64,000 nt of DNA from Halorussus salinus (lineage in GTDB: Archaea; Halobacteriota; Halobacteria; Halobacteriales; Haladaptataceae). Positions 35,055-43,233 of the stretch are shown here, piece by piece (the stretch's first letter is position 1; every line of letters starts with the position of its first letter). The stretch covers positions 124,001 through 188,000 of the forward strand of contig NZ_SBIS02000008.1 in assembly GCF_004765815.2 (NCBI RefSeq), in the 5' to 3' direction. A program made the translations under genes and the position numbers. The notes below the pieces were generated by a model. The model made no database searches and was not told the DNA's origin. It saw nothing but the letters and a program-made list of their open reading frames with translations.

Positions 35055-35060
35055 ATTTAT
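35055..35060 (+). promoter_or_regulatory. TATA-like box for glycerate kinase gene
   Basis: atttat centred 28 bases before ATG 35086. An ATG overlapping this box at 35059 is therefore not the start. Confidence 0.45.
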
Positions 35061-35085
35061 GCGCCCCGCCCGCGAATCGCCGACG

Positions 35086-36495
35086 ATGATACGGAACCGC
35101 GACGAGTTGTTGGCCGACCGTCGGGCCGGTTCGGTCCGGGACCTCGCGCTCGATTGCGTCGAGGAGGCCCTCGCGGCCGCCCGGCCCGACCGAATGGTCC
35201 GGGGGGCGGTCGCCCTCGACGCGAGCGCACGGCTCTCGGTCGCGGGCGAGACGTTCGACCTCGGCGACTACTCGGAGGTGGTCGTCCTCGGCGGCGGCAA
35301 GGCGGCGGTCGGGGCGGCGAGCGCCCTCGAAGCCCTCCTCGGCGAGCGCATCGACCGCGGCGCGGTCGTGACCGACGACGCCGACGGTGCCGACGCGCTG
35401 GACCGAATCGACGTGCGCGAGGCCGACCACCCGGTGCCCAGCGAGCGCGGCGTCGAAGCGGCGGCGGAACTCCTCGACCTCGCCGACGCGGCCGCCGAGG
35501 AGACTCTGATTCTGGCGGTCGTGACCGGCGGCGCGAGCGCGCTCCTCCCGGCTCCGGCCGACGGTCTCTCGCTGTCGGACCTGCGAGCGACCACGACCGC
35601 GCTACTGGAGAGCGGCGCGACCATCGAGGAGATAAACGCGGTCCGCAAGCACTCTTCGGCGCTGAAGGGCGGCCGACTCGCCGAGCGCGCGGCCCCCGCG
35701 ACGGTGGTCGGACTCGCCCTGAGCGACGTGGTGGGCGACGACCTCGCTGTCGTCGGGAGCGGCCCGCTCTCGCCCGACGACTCGACGTACGGCGACGCGC
35801 TCGCGGTGCTGGACCGCTACGGAATCGACGCGCCCGCGGCGGTTCGCGAGCGATTGGCGTCGGGCGCGCGAGGAGCGATTCCGGAGACGCCCAAGCCCGG
35901 CCACCCCGCGTTCGAGCGCGTCTCGGTCCGCGTCGTCGGTGGCAACCGCACCGCGCTCGACGCCGCGGCCGGGGCCGCCAAGGAGGCCGGTTTCGACCCG
36001 ACGATTCTCTCGTCGCGAGTCCGGGGCGAGGCCCGCGAGGCGGCCAAGACCCACGCCGCGGTAGCCGAGGAGGTCCGGGCCACGGGCGACCCGGTGGAGG
36101 CTCCCGCGGTTCTCCTCTCGGGCGGCGAGACGACGGTGACAGTCCGGCGCGAGGGGACGGGCGGCCCGAATCTGGAGTTCGCGCTCTCGTGGGCGCTGGA
36201 CCTTGACGCCTCGGCCGACGCGCCGGTCGCGCTCGCCGTGGTGGACACCGACGGCCGCGACGGCGGGACCGACGCGGCTGGCGCGCTCGTGGACGCCGGA
36301 ACCGTGAGCGACTTCGCGGACGAGAACACCGAGGCCATCCGGCCCGAGACCGCCCGCGACGCGCTGGCCGCCAACGACGCGCTCGCGCCGCTCGCGGACG
36401 CCGACTGCGCGATTCGCACCGGCGCGACGGGGACGAACGTCAACGACCTCCGGGTGCTGGTCGTCGGTGGCGACGGCGACGAATCTGGAAGCTAG
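35086..36495 (+). CDS. Glycerate 2-kinase (DUF4147/MOFRL family)
   Basis: 469 residues from ATG 35086. N-terminal DUF4147 half: VVVLGGGKAAVGAASALEAL, DHPVPSERGVEAAAELL, VTGGASALLPAPADGLSL, INAVRKHSSALKGGRLA. C-terminal MOFRL half: PAVLLSGGETTVTVRREGTG then DTDGRDGGTDAAGALVD and TGTNVNDLRVLVV. The enzyme phosphorylates D-glycerate at C2 in the semi-phosphorylative sugar pathway used by haloarchaea. It pairs logically with the gluconate dehydrogenase at 11-14 kb, though not adjacent. Confidence 0.93.
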   Translation: MIRNRDELLADRRAGSVRDLALDCVEEALAAARPDRMVRGAVALDASARLSVAGETFDLGDYSEVVVLGGGKAAVGAASALEALLGERIDRGAVVTDDADGADALDRIDVREADHPVPSERGVEAAAELLDLADAAAEETLILAVVTGGASALLPAPADGLSLSDLRATTTALLESGATIEEINAVRKHSSALKGGRLAERAAPATVVGLALSDVVGDDLAVVGSGPLSPDDSTYGDALAVLDRYGIDAPAAVRERLASGARGAIPETPKPGHPAFERVSVRVVGGNRTALDAAAGAAKEAGFDPTILSSRVRGEAREAAKTHAAVAEEVRATGDPVEAPAVLLSGGETTVTVRREGTGGPNLEFALSWALDLDASADAPVALAVVDTDGRDGGTDAAGALVDAGTVSDFADENTEAIRPETARDALAANDALAPLADADCAIRTGATGTNVNDLRVLVVGGDGDESGS

Positions 36496-36518
36496 ATATG
36501 TCATAGTTTCTTTGAAAA

Positions 36519-36527
36519 TTATATACC
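36519..36527 (+). promoter_or_regulatory. Strong TATA box with no gene directly downstream
   Basis: ttatatacc, with gaaaa just upstream as a possible BRE, in an AT-rich island directly after the glycerate kinase gene. The expected start of transcription is about 36549-36551. Confidence 0.55.
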
Positions 36528-36549
36528 TATGTTTAGCACATCTATGTCT

Positions 36550-36882
36550 GTCCAGACGCCAAGTAGCCGGGAGTCCGCGGTGCGGACTCCCCGCCGACGC
36601 TCGACTCGACGGACCGCGCGCGAACGCTCGTCCGGCCGAACCACCGGACGCGCTCGGCGAACCGTCCGCCGTGGTGGGACGAAGGGGCCGCCCGCTCGCG
36701 TTCAGTTCAGTCGCCGAGCGACCCCTCTCCGACGCAACTACGTCCGTCGGAGATGTCGGTCAGCGGCCGCGAGCGGGCGGGGGCTTCGGAAGCGACGTAG
36801 TTCGTCACCTCGACTGCGGAGTCGCTTCCCGGCAGTTGTACCCCGCAAACTTTCAAGTCCCGGACACGCGTACAATCGACCG
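36550..36882 (+). ncRNA. Candidate structured small RNA or long leader
   Basis: A strong promoter is followed 19 bases after the predicted start by a perfect 10-bp stem (GGGAGTCCGC, loop GGT, GCGGACTCCC; 36569-36591). More pairings follow: CGTCCGG/CCGGACG (36629-36650), AACTACGTC/GACGTAGTT (36736-36802) and GGAAGCGAC/GTCGCTTCC (36788-36829). The open frame here is Arg/Ser-rich, unlike haloarchaeal protein. It could be a stand-alone RNA or the leader of the gene at 36883. The extent is a guess. Confidence 0.35.
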
Positions 36883-37515
36883 ATGTCACTCATCGAGCGA
36901 CTGCTCGGCGACGGCGACGACGAGGAGAACCGAATTGCCGACGCCCGTCAAGCGGCCGACGACGCGCTCCAGAATGCCCTCGACCCGGAGGCCTACGGCA
37001 TCGAGGAGGCGGCCGTGACCGGCGTCGCGGTGGTCAACGAAGGCCCAGACGAGGAGCCGGTCACCGTGCCAATCGCGCGCTTCTCGCTCGGCGAGGACGT
37101 GGAGGACCCCGACTTCGAGACGGTGTGGCGACTCGTCGGCGAGGCCATTGACGCGCTCGAACCGGCCTTCGATGAGGTGTTTGTGCGCCACTACGACGTG
37201 CAGTTCACCTTCGACGGCGACGAGCTGTTCGAGGCCGAGGAGTGTCGCCGCGTCGCGGTCTCGACCGACCTCGCCGACCGGTTCGCCTCCGACGCTGGTT
37301 TCGGCGTCGCGGACCTCCGCGAGGAGATGGAACGACGCCACGACATCGACGACGAAATCGCCCCCGTTGCGTGGGGCGAGTGCAAGGACTACAGCCAGAA
37401 CGGCGGGATGGCGGTCGTCGCCGCGAGTTCGGCCGCGAGCGCCAGCGCCGCGAGTTGCGCCGGTGCGGGTGCCGGGGCCGCTGGCTGTGGCGGCGCTGGC
37501 GCGGGCGGGATGTAG
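36883..37515 (+). CDS. Acidic conserved protein with Ala/Gly/Ser/Cys-rich tail
   Basis: 210 residues from ATG 36883. The first ~175 residues are acidic and alpha/beta (MSLIERLLGDGDDEENRIAD, RRVAVSTDLADRFASDAGFG). The last ~30 residues abruptly become Ala/Gly/Ser with two Cys (ASSAASASAASCAGAGAG, GCGGAGAGGM). Such a tail is unusual for a soluble haloarchaeal protein; it could be a flexible extension, a membrane-insertion tail or a modified segment. No family recognised. Confidence 0.7.
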   Translation: MSLIERLLGDGDDEENRIADARQAADDALQNALDPEAYGIEEAAVTGVAVVNEGPDEEPVTVPIARFSLGEDVEDPDFETVWRLVGEAIDALEPAFDEVFVRHYDVQFTFDGDELFEAEECRRVAVSTDLADRFASDAGFGVADLREEMERRHDIDDEIAPVAWGECKDYSQNGGMAVVAASSAASASAASCAGAGAGAAGCGGAGAGGM

Positions 37516-37531
37516 GTCGCGCTTCCCTCCT

Positions 37532-37584
37532 CGCGTTCTCTCCTACTCGCTTTCTTTTCCCTCCGCGTTCTCTCCTACTCGCTT
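37532..37584. repeat. 21-bp direct repeat in the convergent intergenic/stop region
   Basis: CGCGTTCTCTCCTACTCGCTT occurs at 37532-37552 and 37564-37584, 32 bases apart. The second copy includes the hflX stop codon. A T-rich tract (tttcttttcc) between them may act as a two-way terminator. Confidence 0.6.
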
Positions 37585-39176
37585 CCTCCACCGCCCGCTT
37601 CGCGTTCGAGGTCTGCCGCCCTCGATTTCGCTCGTTTCAGTACCGACTCCTTCGCCGCGAACTCGATTGCTACCTCGTCACTCCGGTAGGTCACGTCGGC
37701 CACGTCGGTGCGGTCGTAGAGCCACGAGACCAGACTCATCGCGTCGTCGCCGTTCGGGAGGAGAAGGGTCTCCTCGCGCAGGTCCGGCAGGGCGTCGGCG
37801 ACCGCCGCACCGAGCGCGTCCACGTTCTCGCCTTCGACCGCGCTGACCGCGAGGCAGTCGGCGAGGTCCACCGCCGCGTCCGCCGCGACTTCGGCGGCGA
37901 CCTCCTCGCGCGCTTCCAGTTCCTCGTCGTCCAGCAGGTCGGCCTTGTTCAGCGCCGCGACGACCGGCGGGTCCGCGGACTCCTCGCTGGCTCCGTCCTC
38001 GTCGCTGGCTCCGTCCTCGTCGCTGGCTCCGTCCTCGTCGCTGGCTCCGTCCTCGTCGCTGGCTCCGCCCTCGTCGCTCCCCAGCAGGTCGAAACTCGTC
38101 GCCAGTTTCCGGCGCAACTCGGCGGGCGGGTCGCTCGCGTCGGCGACCAACACCACGCAGTCGGCCGAGTCGGTCGCCGAGAGCGTGCCGTGGAACGACT
38201 CGACCAACTCGTGGGGCAGGTCGTCCACGAACCCCACGGTGTCGGTGGCGAGCGTCCGTCGCCCCTCGACGGTCGCCCGGCGCGTCGTCGTGTCGAGGGT
38301 CTTGAACAGTCGGTCCTCGATTTCCGCGGTGCCGTCGAGGTCGGCGTGGTCGGTAGCGTCGTCGGCGCGTTCGGTGGCGTCGTCCGTGCGTTCGGTGGCG
38401 TCGTCCGTGCGTTCGCCGTCCGTCTCGCCCTCGTAGTTGAGGTCGTCGGCGAGTCGGTGCAGGAGCGTGGACTTGCCCGCGTTGGTGTAGCCCGCCAGCG
38501 CGACGAACTCGAAACCCTCCTCGCGCCTGCGCTCGCGCCGGGTCGCCGCGTCGTCGGATAGCGCGGCGAGCTTGCGATTCAGTTCGTCTATCCGGTCGAG
38601 TACGTCGTAGTACCGCGTTCCCGACTCGGTGAACTTGTTCATCGCCTGTTCGTCCGCGTTCTCGCGGATGCGCGGCAGATGCCACTCCAACTTCGCGCGC
38701 TCGACTTGCAGGCTCGCGCGCTTGCTCCCGGACTGCTCCTCGAAGATGTCGAGGACGAGGCGGTGGCGGTCCAGCACCTCGGTCCCGTCCGGGCACAGGT
38801 CGGCGAGTTCGACCGTCTGAGTCGGCGTGAGTTCGTTGTCGAAGACCACGGCGCTCGCGCCGGTCGCCGCGACCGTTTCGGCTAGCTCCTCGGCTTTCCC
38901 TCTGCCGAACTGGAGGGCCGAGTCCGGCCGCCGGGTCTGGGTTCGCTCGGCGACGACCTCGTAGCCCGCGGCCGCGGCCAGTTTCCGGATTTCGGTCGTG
39001 TCCGGCGCTCGGTCGCCACTGGTCCGCTTGGCGACCACGGCGGTCCCAGAGCGAGCGGGTGCGGTCGGTTGCCGGTCGGATTCGGTTCGGTCGGCGTCGT
39101 CTCGCGGGCGGCTCGGGTCGTTTTGCTGGCAATTCGCGTCGTCTCGTGTGAATTCCGTGTCGTCCTGAGATTGCAT
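37575..39176 (-). CDS. hflX: GTPase HflX
   Basis: 533 residues. HflX N-terminal domain (ALQFGRGKAEELAETVAATG, VFDNELTPTQTVELADLCPD, DRHRLVLDIFEEQSGSKRAS) and a G domain with P-loop GYTNAGKSTLLHRL, G3 DTVGFVDDLP and G4 NKAD. HflX binds ribosomes and rescues stalled 70S in bacteria. Two acidic low-complexity inserts in the G domain are unusual: TERTDDATERTDDATERADD between G1 and G2, and five DEDGAS units before G4. Confidence 0.94.
   Translation of the reverse strand: MQSQDDTEFTRDDANCQQNDPSRPRDDADRTESDRQPTAPARSGTAVVAKRTSGDRAPDTTEIRKLAAAAGYEVVAERTQTRRPDSALQFGRGKAEELAETVAATGASAVVFDNELTPTQTVELADLCPDGTEVLDRHRLVLDIFEEQSGSKRASLQVERAKLEWHLPRIRENADEQAMNKFTESGTRYYDVLDRIDELNRKLAALSDDAATRRERRREEGFEFVALAGYTNAGKSTLLHRLADDLNYEGETDGERTDDATERTDDATERADDATDHADLDGTAEIEDRLFKTLDTTTRRATVEGRRTLATDTVGFVDDLPHELVESFHGTLSATDSADCVVLVADASDPPAELRRKLATSFDLLGSDEGGASDEDGASDEDGASDEDGASDEDGASEESADPPVVAALNKADLLDDEELEAREEVAAEVAADAAVDLADCLAVSAVEGENVDALGAAVADALPDLREETLLLPNGDDAMSLVSWLYDRTDVADVTYRSDEVAIEFAAKESVLKRAKSRAADLEREAGGGGSE
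37986..38075 (-). repeat. 18-bp tandem repeat inside hflX (five units)
   Basis: Five consecutive copies of an 18-base unit (plus strand GCTGGCTCCGTCCTCGTC; the last has one change) encode DEDGAS repeats in the G domain between G3 and G4. The near-perfect identity indicates recent slippage expansion. Confidence 0.85.
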
Positions 39177-39562
39177 GACTGCTCGTGGGTGTCGGTCCTG
39201 CGTGGAATCGCAGGGTCGGTCGCTGGTCGCTACCCCGACTTCGGCGGCGGTCGCTACGCGGCGACACTATCGTGAACCGAACCGGACGACGCCCCGCGAA
39301 CGAGGAGGTCGCGTGGAGAACGGAATCGACGGCGCGGAGAACGGAACCGACGAGGCGGAGAGCGGGACCGACGGCGCGGCGCGAGCGACGAGTTTTCACT
39401 CGACGCCACGGTGGCGACGGCGGACGGGTCGACTCGCGTTCGCGGACGTGCGTCCGGTCAACGACCGAGGAGAGAGAGCGTCATTCGACTGCTACTACTG
39501 TTGTTCGGTATCTGGGATAAAACCTCGGATGGATTGATGTTCGATAACATGCCTCGATCCGG
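39177..39562. other. Intergenic region with 21-bp tandem repeat
   Basis: No confident gene. A 21-base unit (GGAGAACGGAATCGACGGCGC and variants) is repeated three times at 39315-39377. A plus-strand frame over it would read ENGIDGA / ENGTDEA / ESGTDGA, but its flanks are Arg-rich and unlike haloarchaeal protein. It is probably a decayed or non-coding stretch upstream of hflX. Confidence 0.5.
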
Positions 39563-39898
39563 TCAGTTCGACGGCGAGAGTTGTTTGCTCGGGAGCGTCC
39601 TGATGACGATGCGACCGAAGTCCTTGACCTGAATCTCGTACTCGTGGTAGGTGAACTCGACGACGGTGTCCCGACTGCGCGGCCCCGGTTTCGGTCGAAA
39701 CATCTCGTCGAGCGCGTCCGGGTCCACGCTCGCGGCCTCGTACAGCGGGTCGAAGTCGGTCACGTCCCTGCCCGTCACCTCCATCAGCGCGAGCGCGACG
39801 GCGACGCTCGGCGGTTCGGACGGGTAGTCGTAGGTCGTCTGGTAGGTCCCGTTCTCCAAGTCGAAGTCGATGATTTCGCGCTTTCGTTCGAAGCTCAT
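39563..39898 (-). CDS. HalOD1 output domain protein
   Basis: 111 residues from ATG 39898. The HalOD1 signature is seen as SVAVALALMEVTGRDVTDFD, PLYEAASVDPDALDEMF, then VEFTYHEYEIQVKDFGRIVI. This domain is found at the ends of haloarchaeal signalling proteins or alone and is thought to be an output module of two-component systems. No kinase is adjacent. Confidence 0.9.
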   Translation of the reverse strand: MSFERKREIIDFDLENGTYQTTYDYPSEPPSVAVALALMEVTGRDVTDFDPLYEAASVDPDALDEMFRPKPGPRSRDTVVEFTYHEYEIQVKDFGRIVIRTLPSKQLSPSN

Positions 39899-40329
39899 CC
39901 TCTGAACAGTGCGAACTACGAGAAAGTTCTTCAAACGGCGGGTCGTTTCCGACCTTCCCGTAGCGCAACGACGAGTTTAGACGGCGATAGACCGCGTTTA
40001 CGTCCCGAATTCGGCTAATACGTCCCGACCGGAGCGTGGGCGTCAGGTCGGCATCCGGTCGGCGTTCGGACCGCGAGCGTCTCGCCGAAAGTCGGAGACG
40101 ACAGTCGAGTAGCGGTCGTTTTCGCAAATGCAGTGGTCGCTAATTGCTCTTTAACCGCTTGATAAGCCGGAACGATTATTTTCCTCGTCGCCGAGGAGGG
40201 ACCGCTCGGAGTCGGCGTTCGGGGTCCGTGACGGGACGCCCCCGCGTCGCGGCGAAACGGTTCGAAATCGCTCGGCGGGGTCCGAATCGGCAATGGAACC
40301 TATGAGGAGCGAACCCGTATTCGGGTTCC
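39899..40329. other. Intergenic region before TPP enzyme gene
   Basis: Divergent between the HalOD1 gene and the TPP enzyme. AT-rich blocks include ctctttaaccgcttgataag and a gattattttcc box near 40175-40185 that may start a leader of about 125 bases. No coding frame is credible. It ends with the overlapping inverted repeats described separately. Confidence 0.5.
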
Positions 40330-40330
40330 A
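40294..40330 (+). promoter_or_regulatory. Overlapping alternative stems at TPP-enzyme start codon
   Basis: GAACCCG (40311-40317) pairs with CGGGTTC (40322-40328), 4-base loop. TGGAACC (40294-40300) pairs with GGTTCCA (40324-40330), reaching the A of the ATG. The two pairings share bases and exclude each other; a GAGGAG ribosome-binding-like stretch lies between the left arms. It may be an RNA switch at the start, or a DNA operator. Confidence 0.45.
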
Positions 40331-41916
40331 TGAACACCGCAGAGGTTCTGGTCGCGGGACTCGAACGCGAGGGCGTCGAGTACGTCTTCGGCCTGCCGGG
40401 CGAGGAGAACGAGGCGACGATGTTCGCGCTCCGGGACTCCGACATCACCTTCGTCCCGGTGCGCCACGAACAGGGCGCGGCCTTCATGGCCGACGTGTAC
40501 GGCCGATTGACCGGCGACGCCGGGGTCTGTCTCTCGACGCTCGGACCGGGCGCGACCAACCTCCTGACGGGGGTCGCCGACGCCAACCTCGACAAGGCTC
40601 CGCTGGTCGCCATCACCGGACAGGGCGGCCTCGAAAGCCTCCACGTCGAGAGCCACCAGAAACTCGACGTGGTGGACATGTTCGCGCCGGTGACGAAGTG
40701 GAACGCCCAGATTTCGGACCCCGGCATCGTCCACGAGTCGGTCCGGAAGGCCTTCAAGACCGCCCAGCACGAGAAACCCGGCGCGACTCACCTCGAACTC
40801 CCCGAGGACGTAGCGTACGACGACTGCGACGTGCGCCCGATGGAGTCCCGCGGGCGCGTCCGCAGGCCCGAACCCGACGTGCCCTCGCTCGACCGCGTGC
40901 GCGACCTGCTGGCGGCGGCCGACCGACCCATCGTCATCGCGGGCAACGGCGCGGTCCGGACCGACGCCAGCGAGGAGTTACGGTCGTTCGCGGAGACCTA
41001 CGACCTCCCGGTCGCGGCGACCTACATGGGCAAGGGCGCGGTGTCGGACGACGACGACCACTCCCTGCTCACGCTCGACTCGGGCGAACACGAGGAGGCC
41101 TCCGACGCCATCGAGTCGGCCGACCTCGCCATCACGGTCGGCTACGACATCGCCGAACACGACCCCGCCGACTGGAACCCCGACGCCGACACCACAATCG
41201 TCCACGTGGACAGCGAACCCGCCGAGGTGTACGAACACTACAACCCCGACGTGGAAGTCGTCGCCGACATCGCGGCGGCGGTCCGGAAACTCGACGCCTG
41301 CTGTGACGAAATCGACGCCACCTTCGAGACCGACTGGTACGACGACCTGCGCGAACACATCCTCGCCGACGTGACTCCCGACCGCGAGTCCGGCGACCCC
41401 TTCACGGTCCGAAAAGTCCTGCCGGTCCTCCGCGAGGAGATGGCCGACGACGACGTTCTCCTCTCGGACGTGGGGAGCCACAAGATGGCCATCGCGCAGA
41501 ACTACCCGACCTACGAACCGAACACCTGCATCATCTCGAACGGACTCGCCTCGATGGGCATCTCGGTGCCCGGCGGTCTCGCGGCCGACCTCGCGGTGGA
41601 TTCGAACGTCGTCGCCGCGACGGGCGACGGCGGGTTCATGATGAACGCCGCCGAGATAGAGACCGCGACCCGAATCGGCTGTGGCTACACGATTCTGCTG
41701 TTCTGCGACGACGAGTACGGTCTCATCACCGAGGAGCAGGTCGAACACCGCGGGGAACACTTCGGGACAGAACTCGCCAACCCGGACTTCCAGACGTTCG
41801 CCGAGAGCTTCGGTATCGAGGCGTACCGGCCCGACGACTGGCGGGAGTTGCACGACGCGCTCGAAACTGCGATTCCGAGCGACGAGATGTCGCTGGTCGA
41901 AGTCTCACTGGAGTAA
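40330..41916 (+). CDS. Acetolactate synthase large-subunit-like TPP enzyme
   Basis: 528 residues. The N-terminal TPP pyrimidine-binding domain has VEYVFGLPGEENEATMFAL and the catalytic Glu in VRHEQGAAFMADVYGR. A central domain follows (LLAAADRPIVIAGNGAVRTD). The C-terminal PP domain has the GDG...N motif (TGDGGFMMNAAEIETATRI). Members make acetolactate or decarboxylate 2-oxo acids. Absence of an ilvN-type small subunit or other ilv genes nearby argues for a catabolic or other 2-oxoacid role. Confidence 0.88.
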   Translation: MNTAEVLVAGLEREGVEYVFGLPGEENEATMFALRDSDITFVPVRHEQGAAFMADVYGRLTGDAGVCLSTLGPGATNLLTGVADANLDKAPLVAITGQGGLESLHVESHQKLDVVDMFAPVTKWNAQISDPGIVHESVRKAFKTAQHEKPGATHLELPEDVAYDDCDVRPMESRGRVRRPEPDVPSLDRVRDLLAAADRPIVIAGNGAVRTDASEELRSFAETYDLPVAATYMGKGAVSDDDDHSLLTLDSGEHEEASDAIESADLAITVGYDIAEHDPADWNPDADTTIVHVDSEPAEVYEHYNPDVEVVADIAAAVRKLDACCDEIDATFETDWYDDLREHILADVTPDRESGDPFTVRKVLPVLREEMADDDVLLSDVGSHKMAIAQNYPTYEPNTCIISNGLASMGISVPGGLAADLAVDSNVVAATGDGGFMMNAAEIETATRIGCGYTILLFCDDEYGLITEEQVEHRGEHFGTELANPDFQTFAESFGIEAYRPDDWRELHDALETAIPSDEMSLVEVSLE

Positions 41917-41960
41917 CGAGGCGCGATTCCGCCGAGCGACGACCGGCGACCGCGGCGGGA

Positions 41961-42017
41961 CTCACCGGAACGACGACCTCGCCGGAACTCACCGGAACCC
42001 GCCGGAATTCGCCGAAA
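41961..42017 (+). repeat. 10-bp phased direct repeats upstream of halocyanin gene
   Basis: CTCRCCGGAA occurs at 41961, 41978, 41988 and 41998 (CCC variant), with a weaker copy TTCGCCGAAA at 42008. Four successive units are exactly 10 bases apart, close to one DNA turn, 70-110 bases upstream of the halocyanin TATA box. Confidence 0.55.
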
Positions 42018-42084
42018 CGACGACCCCACGTCACTCGCCCGAACACGTTCGACTCGATTTTCACCGGACGGGAACGGGAGCGGG

Positions 42085-42090
42085 TTTATA
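42085..42090 (+). promoter_or_regulatory. TATA box for halocyanin gene
   Basis: tttata centred about 29 bases before ATG 42117, typical of a leaderless transcript. Confidence 0.6.
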
Positions 42091-42116
42091 TCCATCTTTC
42101 CGCGGAACGTCGAGAT

Positions 42117-43187
42117 ATGACGAACTCCGACATCTCCCGTTCCGGTGGCGCGTTGGACCGACGAACCTTCCTGAAGGGCGCGGCAGGCCTCGCGGGCGTC
42201 GCGGCCGTCGGCGCTGGCGCGAGCGCACCCGCGGCGGCCCAGTCGGCCTTCGGCGGGTGGTTCGAGAACGTGTCGAACTACGACGGCGTGGTGGATAAGA
42301 CCGGCAACAGCGAGGTGACGGTAGAAGTCGGCGCGAAGGGCAACAACGGGAACTTCGCGTTCGGCCCGGCCGCTGTCCGGGTGGACCCCGGCACGACGGT
42401 CGTCTGGAAGTGGACCGGGAAAGGCGGGTCGCACAACGTCGTGGCCGAAAACGGCTCGTTCGAGAGTAAGATGACGGGCAGTTCGGGCCACACTTTCTCC
42501 CAAACCTTCGAGGAGAAGGGCATCTCGAAGTACGCCTGCACGCCGCACAAGGCGATGGGCATGAAGGGCGCTGTCGTCGTCGGAAGCGAGGCGGCCTCCG
42601 GGGCCGCGTCGAGTAGCGACTCCGCTGGCGACGGCGGCGGTTCCGGCGACTCCGACCAGTCGAGCGGTTCCGGCGGCTCCGGCGAGAAACTCGGCGACTG
42701 GCTGGGCGGCGTGTCGAACTACGAGGGCGTCGTGGACCTGACCGGCCGGTCGAAAGTGACGATAGAAGTCGGCGCGACGGGCAACAACGGGAACTTCGCG
42801 TTCGGTCCCGCGGCGGTCCGGGTGGACCCCGGCACGACGGTCGTCTGGAAGTGGACCGGCAAGGGCGGCAGTCACAACGTCGTCGCCGAAGACGGCTCCT
42901 TCGAGAGCGAGATGACGGGCAGTTCGGGCCACACCTTCGAACACACCTTCGAGGAGGCCGGACTCACCAAGTACGCCTGCACGCCCCACAAGGGGATGGG
43001 CATGAAGGGCGCGGTCGCGGTCGGGTCCGGGGCCGCCCCCGACGTGAAGTCGGTCCAGCCCGCGGGCGGGACCGGAGGCTCTGGTGAGTCGGACGTAGAG
43101 CGGAACCTGACGCTCGGGTTCGCCGCGGCGTTACTCGTCGGTCTCTTCGGCCTGCCGGTCGCCGAGATGCGTAAGCGAAAGGAGTAG
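42117..43187 (+). CDS. Two-domain halocyanin (blue copper protein), Tat-exported, membrane-anchored
   Basis: 356 residues. Tat signal (DRRTFLKGAAGLAGVAA) and two tandem halocyanin cupredoxins (about 45-155 and 190-300). Both keep copper ligands: His in GSHNVVAE and the Cys-His-Met cluster (YACTPHKAMGM and YACTPHKGMGM). A Ser/Gly/Asp linker of about 35 residues separates them, and a C-terminal helix (LTLGFAAALLVGLFGLPV) anchors the protein. It carries electrons at the outer membrane face. The two domains share a 44-base identical stretch, pointing to recent duplication. Confidence 0.94.
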   Translation: MTNSDISRSGGALDRRTFLKGAAGLAGVAAVGAGASAPAAAQSAFGGWFENVSNYDGVVDKTGNSEVTVEVGAKGNNGNFAFGPAAVRVDPGTTVVWKWTGKGGSHNVVAENGSFESKMTGSSGHTFSQTFEEKGISKYACTPHKAMGMKGAVVVGSEAASGAASSSDSAGDGGGSGDSDQSSGSGGSGEKLGDWLGGVSNYEGVVDLTGRSKVTIEVGATGNNGNFAFGPAAVRVDPGTTVVWKWTGKGGSHNVVAEDGSFESEMTGSSGHTFEHTFEEAGLTKYACTPHKGMGMKGAVAVGSGAAPDVKSVQPAGGTGGSGESDVERNLTLGFAAALLVGLFGLPVAEMRKRKE

Positions 43188-43213
43188 CCGGAACGACCGG
43201 TCTCTCGTCGCGA

Positions 43214-43219
43214 TTTTTT
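43214..43219 (+). terminator. T6 tract after halocyanin gene
   Basis: tttttt 27-32 bases after the halocyanin stop, in GC-rich surroundings, as expected for archaeal termination. Confidence 0.45.
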
Positions 43220-43233
43220 CGGCCGGACCCACC

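Noticed and set aside
36529-36882. N-terminal extension of the Ala/Gly/Cys-tail protein
   Set aside because: The frame is open from 36529, but the added 118 residues are Arg/Ser-rich and lack acidic character, whereas MSLIERLLGDGDDEEN at 36883 looks like a native start.
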